Program-made: the position numbers and the translations under genes | The notes under the pieces: generated by a model | What the model saw: the letters and a program-made list of their open reading frames with translations, nothing else | Database searches by the model: none | Told to the model about the DNA's origin: nothing | DNA from: Rhyzopertha dominica | Taxonomy: Eukaryota; Arthropoda; Insecta; Coleoptera; Bostrichidae | Length of the DNA stretch: 64,000 nt | Direction of reading: 5' to 3' | NCBI GenBank assembly: GCA_025024175.1 | Contig: QCXZ01000137.1 | Span: forward strand, 22,382,001 to 22,446,000 | Part shown: positions 1 through 9,868 of the stretch, one piece after another | Layout of the letters: each line of letters opens with the position of its first letter | How positions within the stretch are numbered: position 1 is the stretch's first letter

Positions 1-559
1 GTTATCAACCTCGGAAACTTCAGGATTTTATTAAAATGTAGTGGGTGAGCGCAGCCATTTTTCTCTACTCTAATTCTACTCCACTTATGAAACTTTCGCA
101 ACGAGTAGCACAATGAAATAAAACTTTGTTAATATATGAATGGTGCTCTATCAGCGGCAGACTGCTAGAAGTTCACATGTATGTGTACTGCTTCGTCATC
201 ATGTAGCAAGAGTCTGTTAAGTAAATCGTGATAACTCTAATTGTAGGTACAAATATGTAATGTATTATGCGACGGAGTACACAAATCAAGTTGGCACGGA
301 AATTTTCTATTTCCTACACAATAATGGATATGACTGTTATGGTCTTATAGATGATTTTTCAAACTAAAGCATCCATTGCTGAAAGGATTATTAGGCAAAG
401 TATTTTTTGCAGATACGATAGTTATCACACGGTTTATTAGTATCCACCATAATGCTAATGATAAAATGTAAGATAAGGAATTTGTGTGAAAAAGATAAGA
501 TGTCAAAGATAAGCACCATTCTGGGAGGCTGTGACCGCCCTGTAAAATGTTTGTCATAA
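1..559. other. No recognisable feature
   Basis: No ORF with family resemblance, RNA gene or clear repeat was seen. The missing 3' exon of Idua was sought here on the minus strand without success. Confidence 0.4.
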
Positions 560-977
560 TATATAATGCTATGGGCGACTTATTTCTATCTCTTGCATTC
601 TCTTCCCAGTCCCTGACCCCAGCCCATCTTTCACTCTAGTCAACCATCTCTTTTTCGACCTTCATTTTTACTTTCTTATTTCTTCACCTCCCAACATAAT
701 TTTTTACCTGTCTTTCTGTCGACATCCAATATACATGTCCCAACTATCTAATCCCCTGCGTCTTTGCTACTTGTACTATAATTATTGGATTAACATACAT
801 CTCTATCACTTCTTTAGTCTCTACAATTATTATACCACCAAAAGTTATTACACTTTGATACACTCTAATTTTGGCCCTTTGTGATACCATCTTTGAAAAT
901 ACCGTATTTCTAAGCATTCCCATTGCTCTACTTTTCCTTGCCAACCTCATCAGTCCCTATACTGCATTTCCGTCTTC
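560..977 (-). mobile_element. Decayed RTE-like LINE, 3' part (left half of a split older copy)
   Basis: Read on the minus strand, 744-950 gives the C-terminal end of a LINE reverse transcriptase, with the pattern KIRVYQSVI followed by a degraded 'TYGAET'-type segment. It lines up with 1470-1700 of the intact neighbouring LINE. Stops and indels elsewhere show it is dead. The matching upstream half lies at 5167-5995, so this copy was split by the insertion of the intact element. The left limit is approximate. Confidence 0.6.
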
Positions 978-1088
978 AATCTCGCTATTATATATATGAC
1001 CATAGGCACCATTTCTGGGCATAGGTCGCTCAATTTTTGAGCTCTTCTGATCCGCTTTATGCGGTGGATCAATCCGCTTTCTCATCAT

Positions 1089-4040
1089 TTACAGGTTCTT
1101 CTGTGTTTTTGCTCTGTTTGCTATATTGTTCCATTCTTTCCTGTCCTTGATCTTTTCTCTCCAGTCTTTTACTTCCATCTTTGCTAGATCTCCCATAACT
1201 TGGTCTTGCCACCTGTTCCTTGGTCTTCCCCTTGGTCGGCTGGTTCCAGGCCTCCAGTTTAATATTGTTTGTATAACTTCGTCTGGTTCTCTCCGTCGTA
1301 CGTGTCCAAACCATCTCAGTCTTTGGGATTTTATGTGTCCTATGACGTCTTCTCCGTGCATTATATTTCGTATTTCGTGGTTCATTAGCATTCTGTACTC
1401 ATTTCCGTCCTTTTGTGTTCCAAGTATTTTCCTTAGGATCTTCCTTTCTTGTGTTCTCATTCTTTCCTCGTCTCTATTAGTCAGGCACATTGTTTCTGCT
1501 GCGTAGGTCATTACAGGTCTTATTGCCGCTTTGTATATTTTTAGTTTTGTTTCTTTACTTAGGGATCTGTCTCGTAATAGCTTTTGGTAAGTCCAGTATG
1601 CTCTGTTTCCCGCCTTAAGTCTTTCGTTAATTTCTGTACTTCTTTCGTTTTTCCCATTTATAGTAACTCCGAGGTATTTGAAGTGTTCCACTTTTTGAAA
1701 GCTATATTTTCCTATTGTTAGGGCGGTTCCGGTATAGTCGCTTCTAGTGCTGACGAGATATTTTGTTTTGTCTTGATTTATTCTAAGACCTCTTAATTTG
1801 GCTTCTTTTAATAAATGTTGTAATGCTTCCTGTAGGCTACATTTATCTCTTGCCATCAGGGCCAGGTCATCTGCGTATCCTACTACCTGTGTTGAGCTTT
1901 GTGTGATTTTTCTTTCCAGTCCTGCGTGTTTGATAACTCCATCCAACGCTATATTGAAGAGAGTTGTTGACAGACTGTCTCCTTGCCTCACCCCTACTTC
2001 AATTCTTATGCTTTCTCTGTCACCGTCCTTTGTTGTGATCCTTGCTGTTGAGTCGTGCATTGTCATTCTCGTCAACCTGATTAGTTTTGCTGGTATTTTC
2101 ATTTCTGTCATGTCTCTAATTAGTTGCTGTCTGTCTATGCTGTCAAAAGCCTGTTCAAAATCAATAAACAAGATATGTAGTTCTATACTGTGTTCGTAGC
2201 ATTTTTCAATGGTTTGTGTTAGTATGTGTATGGCGTCAATAGTCGATCTTCCTTTTCTGAAGCCTTGTTGGTACTGTCCTATGTAACTCTCTGTGTATTT
2301 GTTTAGTCGGTTTCGAATTATTGTGGTCAGCAGTTTGTATGTGGTATTCAGCAGCATTATGGCTCTATAGTTAGTACATTTAAGTGGGTCTCCTTTTTTA
2401 AATACAGGTGTGACTAATCCTTGCTTCCAGTCCTCTGGCATTTTTTCATTATTCCACACTTTAACTAGTAGTTTGTGTATTCTGTTTGCTAGCGTTCCTC
2501 CACCGTTCTTTATTAACTCATAATTAATGTTATCTGGCCCTGCTGCTTTTTTGCCTTTTGTTTCCTTAAGTACACGCATGAATTCTTCAAAACTGGGTGC
2601 GTCCTCTTCGTCATCTCTGGCATCTACAGGTTCATCAGTGCATTCTGTTTGTACCGTGTCGCTGTACATATTCGTAAAGTGTGTCTCCCAGTCTTCCTTG
2701 CTTATTTCTGGGGTTCTTTTTTTGTTGATGCCAACTTGTTGCCTTATATATTCAAACAGCTTTCCATTATTTTTGTTGTTCAAGTCAAGTTGCAGCATTT
2801 GGTCCATGATCCATTTTGCTTTTTTCCCTTTATAGAACCTTGTAGCCTCTTGCCTTGCCTTCCTATATTCATCCAGCTCTTGTTCTTTTCCATTTTTGAT
2901 CCATCTGTTTCTGGTTTGAATCTTCTTTTCTCTTTTGATCTCACAGTCTTCGTCAAACCATCCCTTCGTCATTTCCCGTTTTCTTAGCCCTACTGTTTTC
3001 TTTGCTGCTTCCATTATGGCAGATTTTATGTTTGTCCACTCTGTATCTATTTTGCCTTCTTCGTTTTTTCTTAGGATATTACTAACTTCTACAGACAGTT
3101 TGTTTTTTGTTTCTTCCTCTTCTAATTTTTTTATGTTCCAGAACTTTCTTTTGTTCGGGTTCTTTTCGTTTATTGCTGTTTTCATTTTAATTTTTGTTAT
3201 TAACAGAATGTGATCTGTGTCTGCATTTGCTCCTCTGTAGGATCTTACATCATGAACTATTTTTTTCCATTTTTTTGAGACTAGTACGTGGTCGATTTGG
3301 TTTCCGTCAGTTTTTCCAGGCATCATCCACGTTATTTTGTGTTCCTTTTTGTGTTTGAATTTGGTGCTTGCTATATATGTGCCTGTTATCGAGGCTAGAT
3401 TACACAGTCTTGTTCCATTATAGTTTGTATACTTATGGATAGTTTCTCTACCTGCGACGTCTTGATTGAACTCTTCCTTCCCAATTTTGGCGTTAAAATC
3501 TCCCATTATTATAATTGCGTCATGGCTTGGTATCTTATCACAAGTCTTTTCTAGTTCCTCATAGAATTTTTCTTTGTCATCATCTGTGGCGTCTTCTGTT
3601 GGGGCGTATACATTTATTATTGTTATATTTGTAATGTTACTCTTTATTCTTAAATATGATATTCTCCCGTTTACTTTTTTAAAATTCAAGATATTTTGTT
3701 TCATTTTATTTCCCACCATAAATCCTGTCCCGTTTTTTCCTTGTTGATCCTCCCCTGCATATAGCATTGTGTAGTCTGTCTTTTCTATCTCGCCCTCTCC
3801 TCCCCATCTAACTTCCTGCAAGGCCAATAGGTCAATCTGATAGCGCATCATTTCTTTTGCAATCTCCCTCATCTTGCCAGCAGCCAGCATTGTTCTCACA
3901 TTCCATGTCCCGATTCTGATATTTTGTTTTCCATTTCTTCGTTTGTACCATTTCGTTGCCGTGTTCGTTACCATTTCTCCAGTCCAACTGTCAGTGTTGC
4001 TTAGTTTTTTGGGGGACGACTTTTCTTGATGTCGTTCCAT
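1089..4040 (-). CDS. LINE ORF2: apurinic-type endonuclease plus reverse transcriptase
   Basis: This 983-residue reading frame has no internal stop. Residues about 41-285 form an exonuclease/endonuclease/phosphatase-type nuclease: RIGTWNVRTM, LALQEVRW (catalytic Glu), MGDFNAKIG (Asp and Asn) and DTDHILL (Asp-His pair) are visible in order. From about 480 the reverse transcriptase follows: FKKGDP, FIDFEQAFDSID, GVRQGDSLS and the catalytic YADD box near residue 720. A C-terminal stretch ends with a WFGHVRRR motif typical of such LINEs. Its product would nick target DNA and copy the element's RNA from the nick. The start codon overlaps the end of ORF1 by 40 bp in another frame, so translation probably depends on reinitiation. 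All key residues are present, so activity is possible but not shown. Confidence 0.93.
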   Translation of the reverse strand: MERHQEKSSPKKLSNTDSWTGEMVTNTATKWYKRRNGKQNIRIGTWNVRTMLAAGKMREIAKEMMRYQIDLLALQEVRWGGEGEIEKTDYTMLYAGEDQQGKNGTGFMVGNKMKQNILNFKKVNGRISYLRIKSNITNITIINVYAPTEDATDDDKEKFYEELEKTCDKIPSHDAIIIMGDFNAKIGKEEFNQDVAGRETIHKYTNYNGTRLCNLASITGTYIASTKFKHKKEHKITWMMPGKTDGNQIDHVLVSKKWKKIVHDVRSYRGANADTDHILLITKIKMKTAINEKNPNKRKFWNIKKLEEEETKNKLSVEVSNILRKNEEGKIDTEWTNIKSAIMEAAKKTVGLRKREMTKGWFDEDCEIKREKKIQTRNRWIKNGKEQELDEYRKARQEATRFYKGKKAKWIMDQMLQLDLNNKNNGKLFEYIRQQVGINKKRTPEISKEDWETHFTNMYSDTVQTECTDEPVDARDDEEDAPSFEEFMRVLKETKGKKAAGPDNINYELIKNGGGTLANRIHKLLVKVWNNEKMPEDWKQGLVTPVFKKGDPLKCTNYRAIMLLNTTYKLLTTIIRNRLNKYTESYIGQYQQGFRKGRSTIDAIHILTQTIEKCYEHSIELHILFIDFEQAFDSIDRQQLIRDMTEMKIPAKLIRLTRMTMHDSTARITTKDGDRESIRIEVGVRQGDSLSTTLFNIALDGVIKHAGLERKITQSSTQVVGYADDLALMARDKCSLQEALQHLLKEAKLRGLRINQDKTKYLVSTRSDYTGTALTIGKYSFQKVEHFKYLGVTINGKNERSTEINERLKAGNRAYWTYQKLLRDRSLSKETKLKIYKAAIRPVMTYAAETMCLTNRDEERMRTQERKILRKILGTQKDGNEYRMLMNHEIRNIMHGEDVIGHIKSQRLRWFGHVRRREPDEVIQTILNWRPGTSRPRGRPRNRWQDQVMGDLAKMEVKDWREKIKDRKEWNNIANRAKTQKNL

Positions 4041-4765
4041 GTATGTACTTTCTTGTCTATAATAATCTTTTGGTACCCTACTTTTGCTTCACTTCCTTTT
4101 TCCCTCTGCTCCTTTGCTAGTTGCCTGAGTTCTTTCTGTATTTTTCTCTCCTCTACTGTCATGTCATGTTCTATATATACGTTTGTATTCCTTAGTTTCT
4201 GTGTGTTCTCCATTATCATTTTCTTTTCTTTCCAACTTTGCACTTTTGCTAGCAAGATTCCCTTTGTAAGTTCAAAAGCTTCATTGATTTTGACCTCAAC
4301 ACTTAGCTTTTCCCTAATGTAGTCTTCTACCGCTTTACTACTATTTTCTCCTTTAATTTGTGCATTTTTAATAATTATGTTGTTTCTTTTTTTCTCTTTT
4401 TCTTGTTTTTCTGAATTTTCTTCTATTAATCGAATTCTTTCTATTAGTTCGTGCTTTTCGCGCTGCCATTCTCCTTCTTTATTTTTCATGTCATCCTTTA
4501 TTTGTCTCAATTCTTGTTTTGTCCTTTCTAACTCTTGCTTTAGCTCTTCGTTCTGTTCGTAACAGCTCCTGAATCCTTCCCTCATTTCACTTCTCATTTC
4601 TCTAATTGCTTCGAGTACATCCTCCATTGCGTTGCTTGTGTCTGTTGAGCTTGAGCGTGTTGGTGATCTTGAGGTAATTATGCTTCTTTGAAAGACTTTT
4701 TCACCCTCGTTAAAGTTATCTAGACTTGTATCAAGTATTTTCCGCTTGTTTTTGTCCTTGCTCAT
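4001..4765 (-). CDS. LINE ORF1: coiled-coil, probable nucleic-acid-binding protein
   Basis: This 254-residue frame lies directly upstream of ORF2 and overlaps it by 40 bp. Residues about 45-130 are strongly charged and heptad-like (runs of E, K, R and Q with spaced L, M and I), indicating a long coiled coil. The remainder is basic and includes KKRNNIIIKN, which resembles the start of the small RNA-binding fold found in LINE ORF1 proteins. In the family such proteins trimerise and coat the element RNA. I see no zinc knuckle. The function follows from position and composition, not from a catalytic motif. Confidence 0.75.
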   Translation of the reverse strand: MSKDKNKRKILDTSLDNFNEGEKVFQRSIITSRSPTRSSSTDTSNAMEDVLEAIREMRSEMREGFRSCYEQNEELKQELERTKQELRQIKDDMKNKEGEWQREKHELIERIRLIEENSEKQEKEKKRNNIIIKNAQIKGENSSKAVEDYIREKLSVEVKINEAFELTKGILLAKVQSWKEKKMIMENTQKLRNTNVYIEHDMTVEERKIQKELRQLAKEQREKGSEAKVGYQKIIIDKKVHTWNDIKKSRPPKN

Positions 4766-5109
4766 GGAGCTGCTTTGAGGTTTCGATTACAGATCTCTTT
4801 ATTATCCTGTTATCGGCGCCAGCTACACCCTCCCGAGTCGACCTCTCGGAGGAAGATGTCGCTACTCACTACAGAAAACTGCGCTTGCAATTATCGGCTG
4901 TTCAATTTTCCTTTTAACCTCACAATTTTCGTTGTAATTAAATTTTACTTTAATTTTTAATCTTCGCTAATCTGTGTCTAGACTAACCTTGCATATATTC
5001 CTCTTTAGATGCTTCACCCCACCTCTATCTATTCGTTCGTCTTTTGTCTGTTTATTCGCTCGAAATTAGTATATATATTTAGACCTGTCAGCCAGCTACC
5101 ATCAACCAT

Positions 5110-5110
<1 letters not shown>
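4766..5110 (-). promoter_or_regulatory. Probable LINE 5' UTR with internal promoter
   Basis: The stretch between the 5' junction of the LINE and ORF1 has no long ORF on the element strand. LINEs of this type usually carry an internal promoter here. A TATATATA stretch lies at 5071-5080, but no defined initiator could be assigned. Confidence 0.35.

Positions 5111-5153
<43 letters not shown>
5111..5153 (+). repeat. A-homopolymer of about 43 bp at the LINE 5' junction
   Basis: An unbroken run of A (T on the LINE strand) lies between the 5' end of the LINE and the right target-site duplication. On the element strand it reads as a 5' poly-T leader, opposite to where a reverse-transcribed poly-A tail would lie. 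Confidence 0.9.
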
Positions 5154-5158
<5 letters not shown>

Positions 5159-5166
5159 CGCTATTA

Positions 5167-5995
5167 GTCTGTCTAATTCTATCTATCTGTTCTAGTATTA
5201 TCTAGCACCAAATTAAACAGAACAGTAGTTAACGGATCTCCCTGCCTTAAGTCTGTTCATTTTAAAAGATTTTGACACTTTTCCTTCCACTACTATTTAG
5301 CGTGTAGTATCTCTAATCGACATCTTATTGGCATTGTTAAACTTCTCATTGCTTCAAAGAATTTTCTTCTGTTACAGAATCCTAAGCCTGTTTATATCAA
5401 TAAACAATACATGCAGTTCTAGATTTTCATCATAACTGTTGTATGTTACTTGTTTAATTATAAAAATTTTGCTGTATGCTTAATCTGCCTTGGTAATCTC
5501 CCGCTGCACCTCTTTCCAATGTATTTATTCTTCACGTTACTATTAAGGCTACAATTTCATAGCTGCCGATGTTTAACACCAAAGTATCCCATACTTTTTT
5601 TAAAATTTCAGCTACAACATTATTTTCTCCTACTGATTTATTCTTCTTTAATATTACTATAATTTCCTGGACTTCTCTTCCGGTAAATTTATCTATGATA
5701 GCTTCTAGCGGTGCTTCGTTTGTGTCTTCTCCAACTAAATCGTTTGAAATCTCTTCCAAGTCTATAAATGTCGTTTTCCTTCTATCTTCCCTCCTTTACT
5801 CTTACAATACGCACTAGTACCGGCTTGCCCACTTTTTATTTTTTACTTCTCGATGAAATTTCTGATCTTTCATCTTTCCATCTCCTGCAACTTGCTGCCT
5901 AAATACTTCTGTTTCTTTACTTTGCATAAGTCTTTAGCTTTTGTTCTTGCAATGAAGACTTTTTCCTTTTCTGCTGTTTTATTTTCCAACATTTG
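5167..5995 (-). mobile_element. Decayed RTE-like LINE, 5' part (right half of a split older copy)
   Basis: On the minus strand this matches the reverse transcriptase region of the intact LINE with many changes. 5380-5460 matches 2150-2225 (CAATAAACAA..ATGCAGTTCT pattern), and 5532-5759 encodes KKNKSVGENNVVAEILKK, the degraded counterpart of the 'KAAGPDNINYELIK' region. Together with 560-977 it forms one old copy interrupted by the intact LINE. The right limit is uncertain. Confidence 0.6.
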
Positions 5996-6138
5996 AACAT
6001 ACCAAAAAGCTATTACATCGTCCTGTGGACGCCCTACTACTTGGGGTGTAGGCTAACTTGAGTCATTTCAAAAACTCCATATTGGCCAGAAATGATTATA
6101 CTTTACTTCAGATAAGCAGTTGTAAGCGTATGTAATGC

Positions 6139-7681
6139 CAGAGACTTGATACTTCTAGACTGCGTCTACTCCATTAATCGCTGCGTACAAAAATGTTATC
6201 AACATGTAACACTTGTAAAGGCAAGAAAGTGCCCGCGCGATTACACTGCCGCCCTGGACTTATTTTTTTATGTTTTTCAAAATTTCTTTCACCAATCGAA
6301 AGGGCACACTTTGTAGTTTCATATAGTGTAGAGAAATGTTAAATACCCATAATAATAACAAGGATACAATTAGTTTAAACAACCGATGTACTAATCGCGT
6401 AAGGGAAATTTCGGTATCGAGGTATTTTTTTACCTAATTGAGTTAAACCTATAGTTGTGAGATGAAGGATGCAGAAAAAGTCGAAAAAGATGCAAATGAA
6501 AAAATTTTTGTGATAGCTTAAGATATAACGAAGATATGATTTTTTATTCCGTGCTCGAATCTGTTGCGGGCGCGCGACCTCGCTGCTGTGTTATTTAAGG
6601 ACATAAACATAGTGTCTGCATCAATTTATAATCATTTTATTAATCGATGGTCGGGGAGTAACAGCTACATAAACTCTAAACGTTTTTTCGGCGACTTCAC
6701 AATTTTTTACATCTTTTGACGCTTTAAGGAGCCCACCGCGATTTTTCCTTTTAAAAGAAACGATTGCCTTTCTATAGCACATCTGCACAAACTGAACATC
6801 CTATTGATTATGATATTCCTTGCCAAGTACCCCGCGATATATTCCGTTATGTTAACACAAATTTGTGAAATCGCCGAAAAAACGTTTAGAGTTTATGTAG
6901 CTGTTACTCTCCGACCATCGATCAATAAAATGAAATTTTCTGCAGAAACTATGTTTGTGTCCCTTAATGAACACATTATGAACAAGAATTTGAAAATAAT
7001 CATATTATACAGTTGATAACTGTAATTGCTAAGTTGTATTTAACTATTAGAATTCATCATCTGAACCAAACGCAAAATAGTGTACAACATAGAATTAGAC
7101 AGTTATATAACAAACTTGTGTTGTTTAAAAATCAATAATAAGGTTTGTACAATAAGTTTCCTGTTTTATTTTACGCATCCAGCGTCCAAAATCTCCACTT
7201 CAGGCACAACATCGAGGTCGCGCGGCTTGCTACAGATTCGGGCACGGAATAAAAAAATCCTTCGTTATATGTTAAGCTACCACAAAAATTCTTTCATTAG
7301 CGTCGTTTTCAACTTTTTCTGCATCTTTCATCTCGCACAACTATAGGTCTAAAACTCAGTTAGGTGAAAAAATACATCGATGCCGAAATTTCCCTTACGC
7401 GATTACCACATTGGTTGTTTAAACTAACTTATCCTTGTTATTATTACAGGTATTTAACTTTTCTCTACACCATATAAAACTAAAAAGTGTGCTTTTTTGA
7501 TTGGTGAAAGAAATTTTGAGAAACATAAAAAAATAAGCCCAGGGCAGCAGTGTAATCAAAATCAAAATAAACTGTGAGCATCGGCGCGGGCGCCTTCTTG
7601 GCTTTACAGTGTTGTGGGTTGCCTAACACGTCGACAACACTTTTGTCGCGTTGTTAGCTGTCTAGAAGTATCAAGTCTCTG
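6139..7681. mobile_element. Foldback (long inverted repeat) DNA transposon, Mutator-like by target duplication
   Basis: The element begins CAGAGACTTGAT and ends with its exact inverse; the outer 22 bp match perfectly. It is flanked by the 9-bp direct repeat ATGTAATGC (6130-6138 and 7682-7690). The arms are several hundred bp each (6139 to about 6705 against about 6858 to 7681) around a loop of about 150 bp. The right arm carries roughly 200 bp extra near 6990-7190. No transposase ORF is present, so it is non-autonomous. Nine-bp duplications with foldback arms are known for Mutator-related foldback elements of insects; the family call rests on that analogy. Confidence 0.85.
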
Positions 7682-7762
7682 ATGTAATGCACCCGTCCAG
7701 AAGTATTTCCCCGTGACGTAGGCGCTTGATGATTCTTCTGCTTGCCGCACCTACCTAGAGAT

Positions 7763-9468
7763 CGAGGCCAACGAGAAAGACAGGCCATGGCGCGTAAGCA
7801 AAATTGCGTAGTCACGTGACCAACTTAGTCCTACAAGGAGTTAGTCCTAAAGCTATTATTAATTTCATCATACAATTAGAATTAGATACATGTTTTATTT
7901 TGTTGCGTTTAGGCTATCTGTAGTTTAAAAAACGGACAAGTTATATGAACTTTTTTGACTTGTTTGAAAATATTAAATACTTACCCTATATACCATATAA
8001 CAAGCACATTAGCGCAAATATTGCCTCAAGTTTTTTTTTTAATAAAATCGTATACTTTTTATAGTTAAGTAGGCAGTTTTCTTTGGACTGGAAAAGGAGT
8101 GAAGTAAATTTCTATGTGTTTTAAGAAATAAAAATAAACCCTCAGTTTTTAAATGATAAAGATGTACATATATATGTATATAGATGCTTAAAGATCGTAA
8201 CCGAACTATTGCGTTTGGACAGCTGAGTGGATCATAACCAGATTAAAAAAGTATCTACTTAATAAGCCTATGGTCCCATTAACAGAAAAGTAGAAAACAG
8301 AACTTAAACAACAGTATGTATTAGTAATAAGAACGACATTAATAAAATAAACATAAATATTTATTTCACGTTATACAGGTACAATTTGTCACCAACTTGC
8401 TCAATAAGGTTATTAATAAATCACAAATAGAAATTGTAACCCCCAATCTACAAACGATATTACGTATATTCCGACTTTCATAAAAAAATAAGTGACGATG
8501 TGACAATAATAAAGAAATTACACTTTTAATTAAAAAAGGCTCTTGCAAAGTAGGATTAACACAATATACACAAAAAAACTAAGTTTTCAATTTTTTTATT
8601 TTTCTTTCTTGTTGTACTTTATCTGTGGAGCAACATTGATTGTCATTTTGCTTTTTTACAAAATTATTTAACATAATTCTACATGCCGTTCAATTAATAC
8701 TTACTAATTTTTTATACAAATTATTATTGCAGTTACAAGGTTCGTAAATATCTTGTTCTATTATGGATAGATATTGAAGATATTTATTTACTGGTTTTGA
8801 GGTAGGTACTTGGGAAAGAAGAAAATATTTTGGTACGTTTTCAAATTTAAAAAAAAAAGTAGTGACCTCTTCTCCTTGGCTTTTATAGTTGGATTTATAG
8901 CCACTACCACTACAGTGACGAGGCATTTTTGTTCCTTTCTCAAACTAACCACCTGCACGAAGATAAATAAGTTATTAGAATGATTTTCTTATTTTAAGGT
9001 TAGGTAAGTACCTGTATTAAACGCAACAAGTTTTGCCTACAAATACTTTAATGCCGTTTTAAATATATGGGTGGGCAACATCATAATATTATGTTTTAAA
9101 ATAAGTAACTTCGAGTACCACAACAAATAATTAAAATGTAAATGAATGCCTTTTTAGAAACGCTTACACCTAGCAAGAAGCAAATGCAAACAAAACAGAC
9201 ATTCACGACTATTTGACTGTAGAATGCTAAACCCTACCTGTAGGTACTATAACAGCCACTCAAAACTCGCCAAATAACGTTTATAAGCGAACTGGTCACT
9301 AGGAGTTTAAAACAAACACTTTAGAACACACAAAAATAAGTAAATATTTTACAGGAAATGTGCATTCCGTACAAAACAAACGTTAAACCAAAACCAATAT
9401 GGCCGGCGTCGGACTAAGTTGGTCACGTGATCTTCACGCGCCTTGGCCTGTCTTTCTCGTTGGCCTCG
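7763..9468. mobile_element. DNA transposon with 70-bp terminal inverted repeats and a decayed THAP gene
   Basis: The ends CGAGGCCAACGAG... at 7763 and the inverse at 9468 match for about 70 bp, including a shared GTCACGTGACCAACTTAGTCC-type stretch at the inner end. The direct repeat CCTAGAGAT flanks it at 7754-7762 and 9469-9477. The inside holds a THAP-like ORF on the minus strand (8690-8926) and otherwise AT-rich sequence, so it appears internally decayed. P-superfamily transposases start with a THAP domain, but P elements make 8-bp duplications and here 9 bp match, so the superfamily is left open. Confidence 0.8.
8690..8926 (-). pseudogene. THAP zinc-finger start of a dead transposase gene
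   Basis: The frame opens MPRHCSGSGYKSNYKSQGEE and continues VTTF, which is the layout of a THAP domain: M-x3-C-x4-C-x3-Y/N, then the 'F.FP' strand. The second zinc-binding Cys is a Tyr (TAT where TGT is expected), a single-base change that should break the C2CH site. The later Cys-x2-His pair is not visible and the frame loses family resemblance after about residue 27. It lies between the inverted repeats of the 7763-9468 element, which suggests it was that element's transposase. Confidence 0.6.
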
Positions 9469-9477
9469 CCTAGAGAT

Positions 9478-9868
9478 TGGACCACACCGCCCCTTTGACT
9501 TAGGCACAACTACTTAAAAATCCTGAAATATGAAATTTGAAAATGTCCGATTAATTTTGCTATTGCAGACAACGATAAGAAGTTACAGCGTCCTACGGAG
9601 CAAGTTTCGAAGCCCACGCACCATAAGAAAATCCATATCCGAAAATATTTAAGAACTAAAAGAAAATAAACTTCAGTTTATTCAAATCTTATAATTATTA
9701 CTTTAGAAACAACCAAGCTGGACTTTAAAACAATGAATGCATCCATCTCTTAATTTCATTTTCGTATTCTAGAACTCACCTAATCATTGGCAATTTATTT
9801 CTTATGGAATAGTATTAACTGATATATCCATCTACTCAAGCAGACAGCGAACACAAAACTGTACTCAC
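9478..9868. other. Sequence downstream of the last seen Idua exon; nothing recognised
   Basis: This lies just past the donor site of Idua exon 8, so it should be intron. No further exon was found on the minus strand by eye. Confidence 0.4.

Larger units (their letters stand above)
991..5153 (-). mobile_element. Full-length RTE-like non-LTR retrotransposon (LINE), two open ORFs
   Basis: The element runs right to left: a 5' UTR of about 390 bp, ORF1 (4765-4001), ORF2 (4040-1089), then a short 3' UTR ending in a TATATA-type tail next to position 991. It is bounded by a 13-bp direct repeat, AATCTCGCTATTA, at 978-990 and 5154-5166, which is a good target-site duplication. Both ORFs are uninterrupted, so the copy looks young. 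The short 3' UTR, simple-repeat tail and overlapping ORFs fit the RTE group, but that assignment is inference from general pattern. A run of about 43 A residues on the plus strand (5111-5153) sits at the 5' end, where a poly-A tail is not expected. Confidence 0.85.

Noticed and set aside
1126..3213. Several plus-strand ORFs over the LINE
   Set aside because: They are antisense shadows of the LINE ORF2, rich in Ser, Phe and Leu, without family resemblance.
7763..9468. Canonical P element
   Set aside because: The flanking direct repeat is 9 bp, the ends do not start with CA and no P-type catalytic domain is visible.
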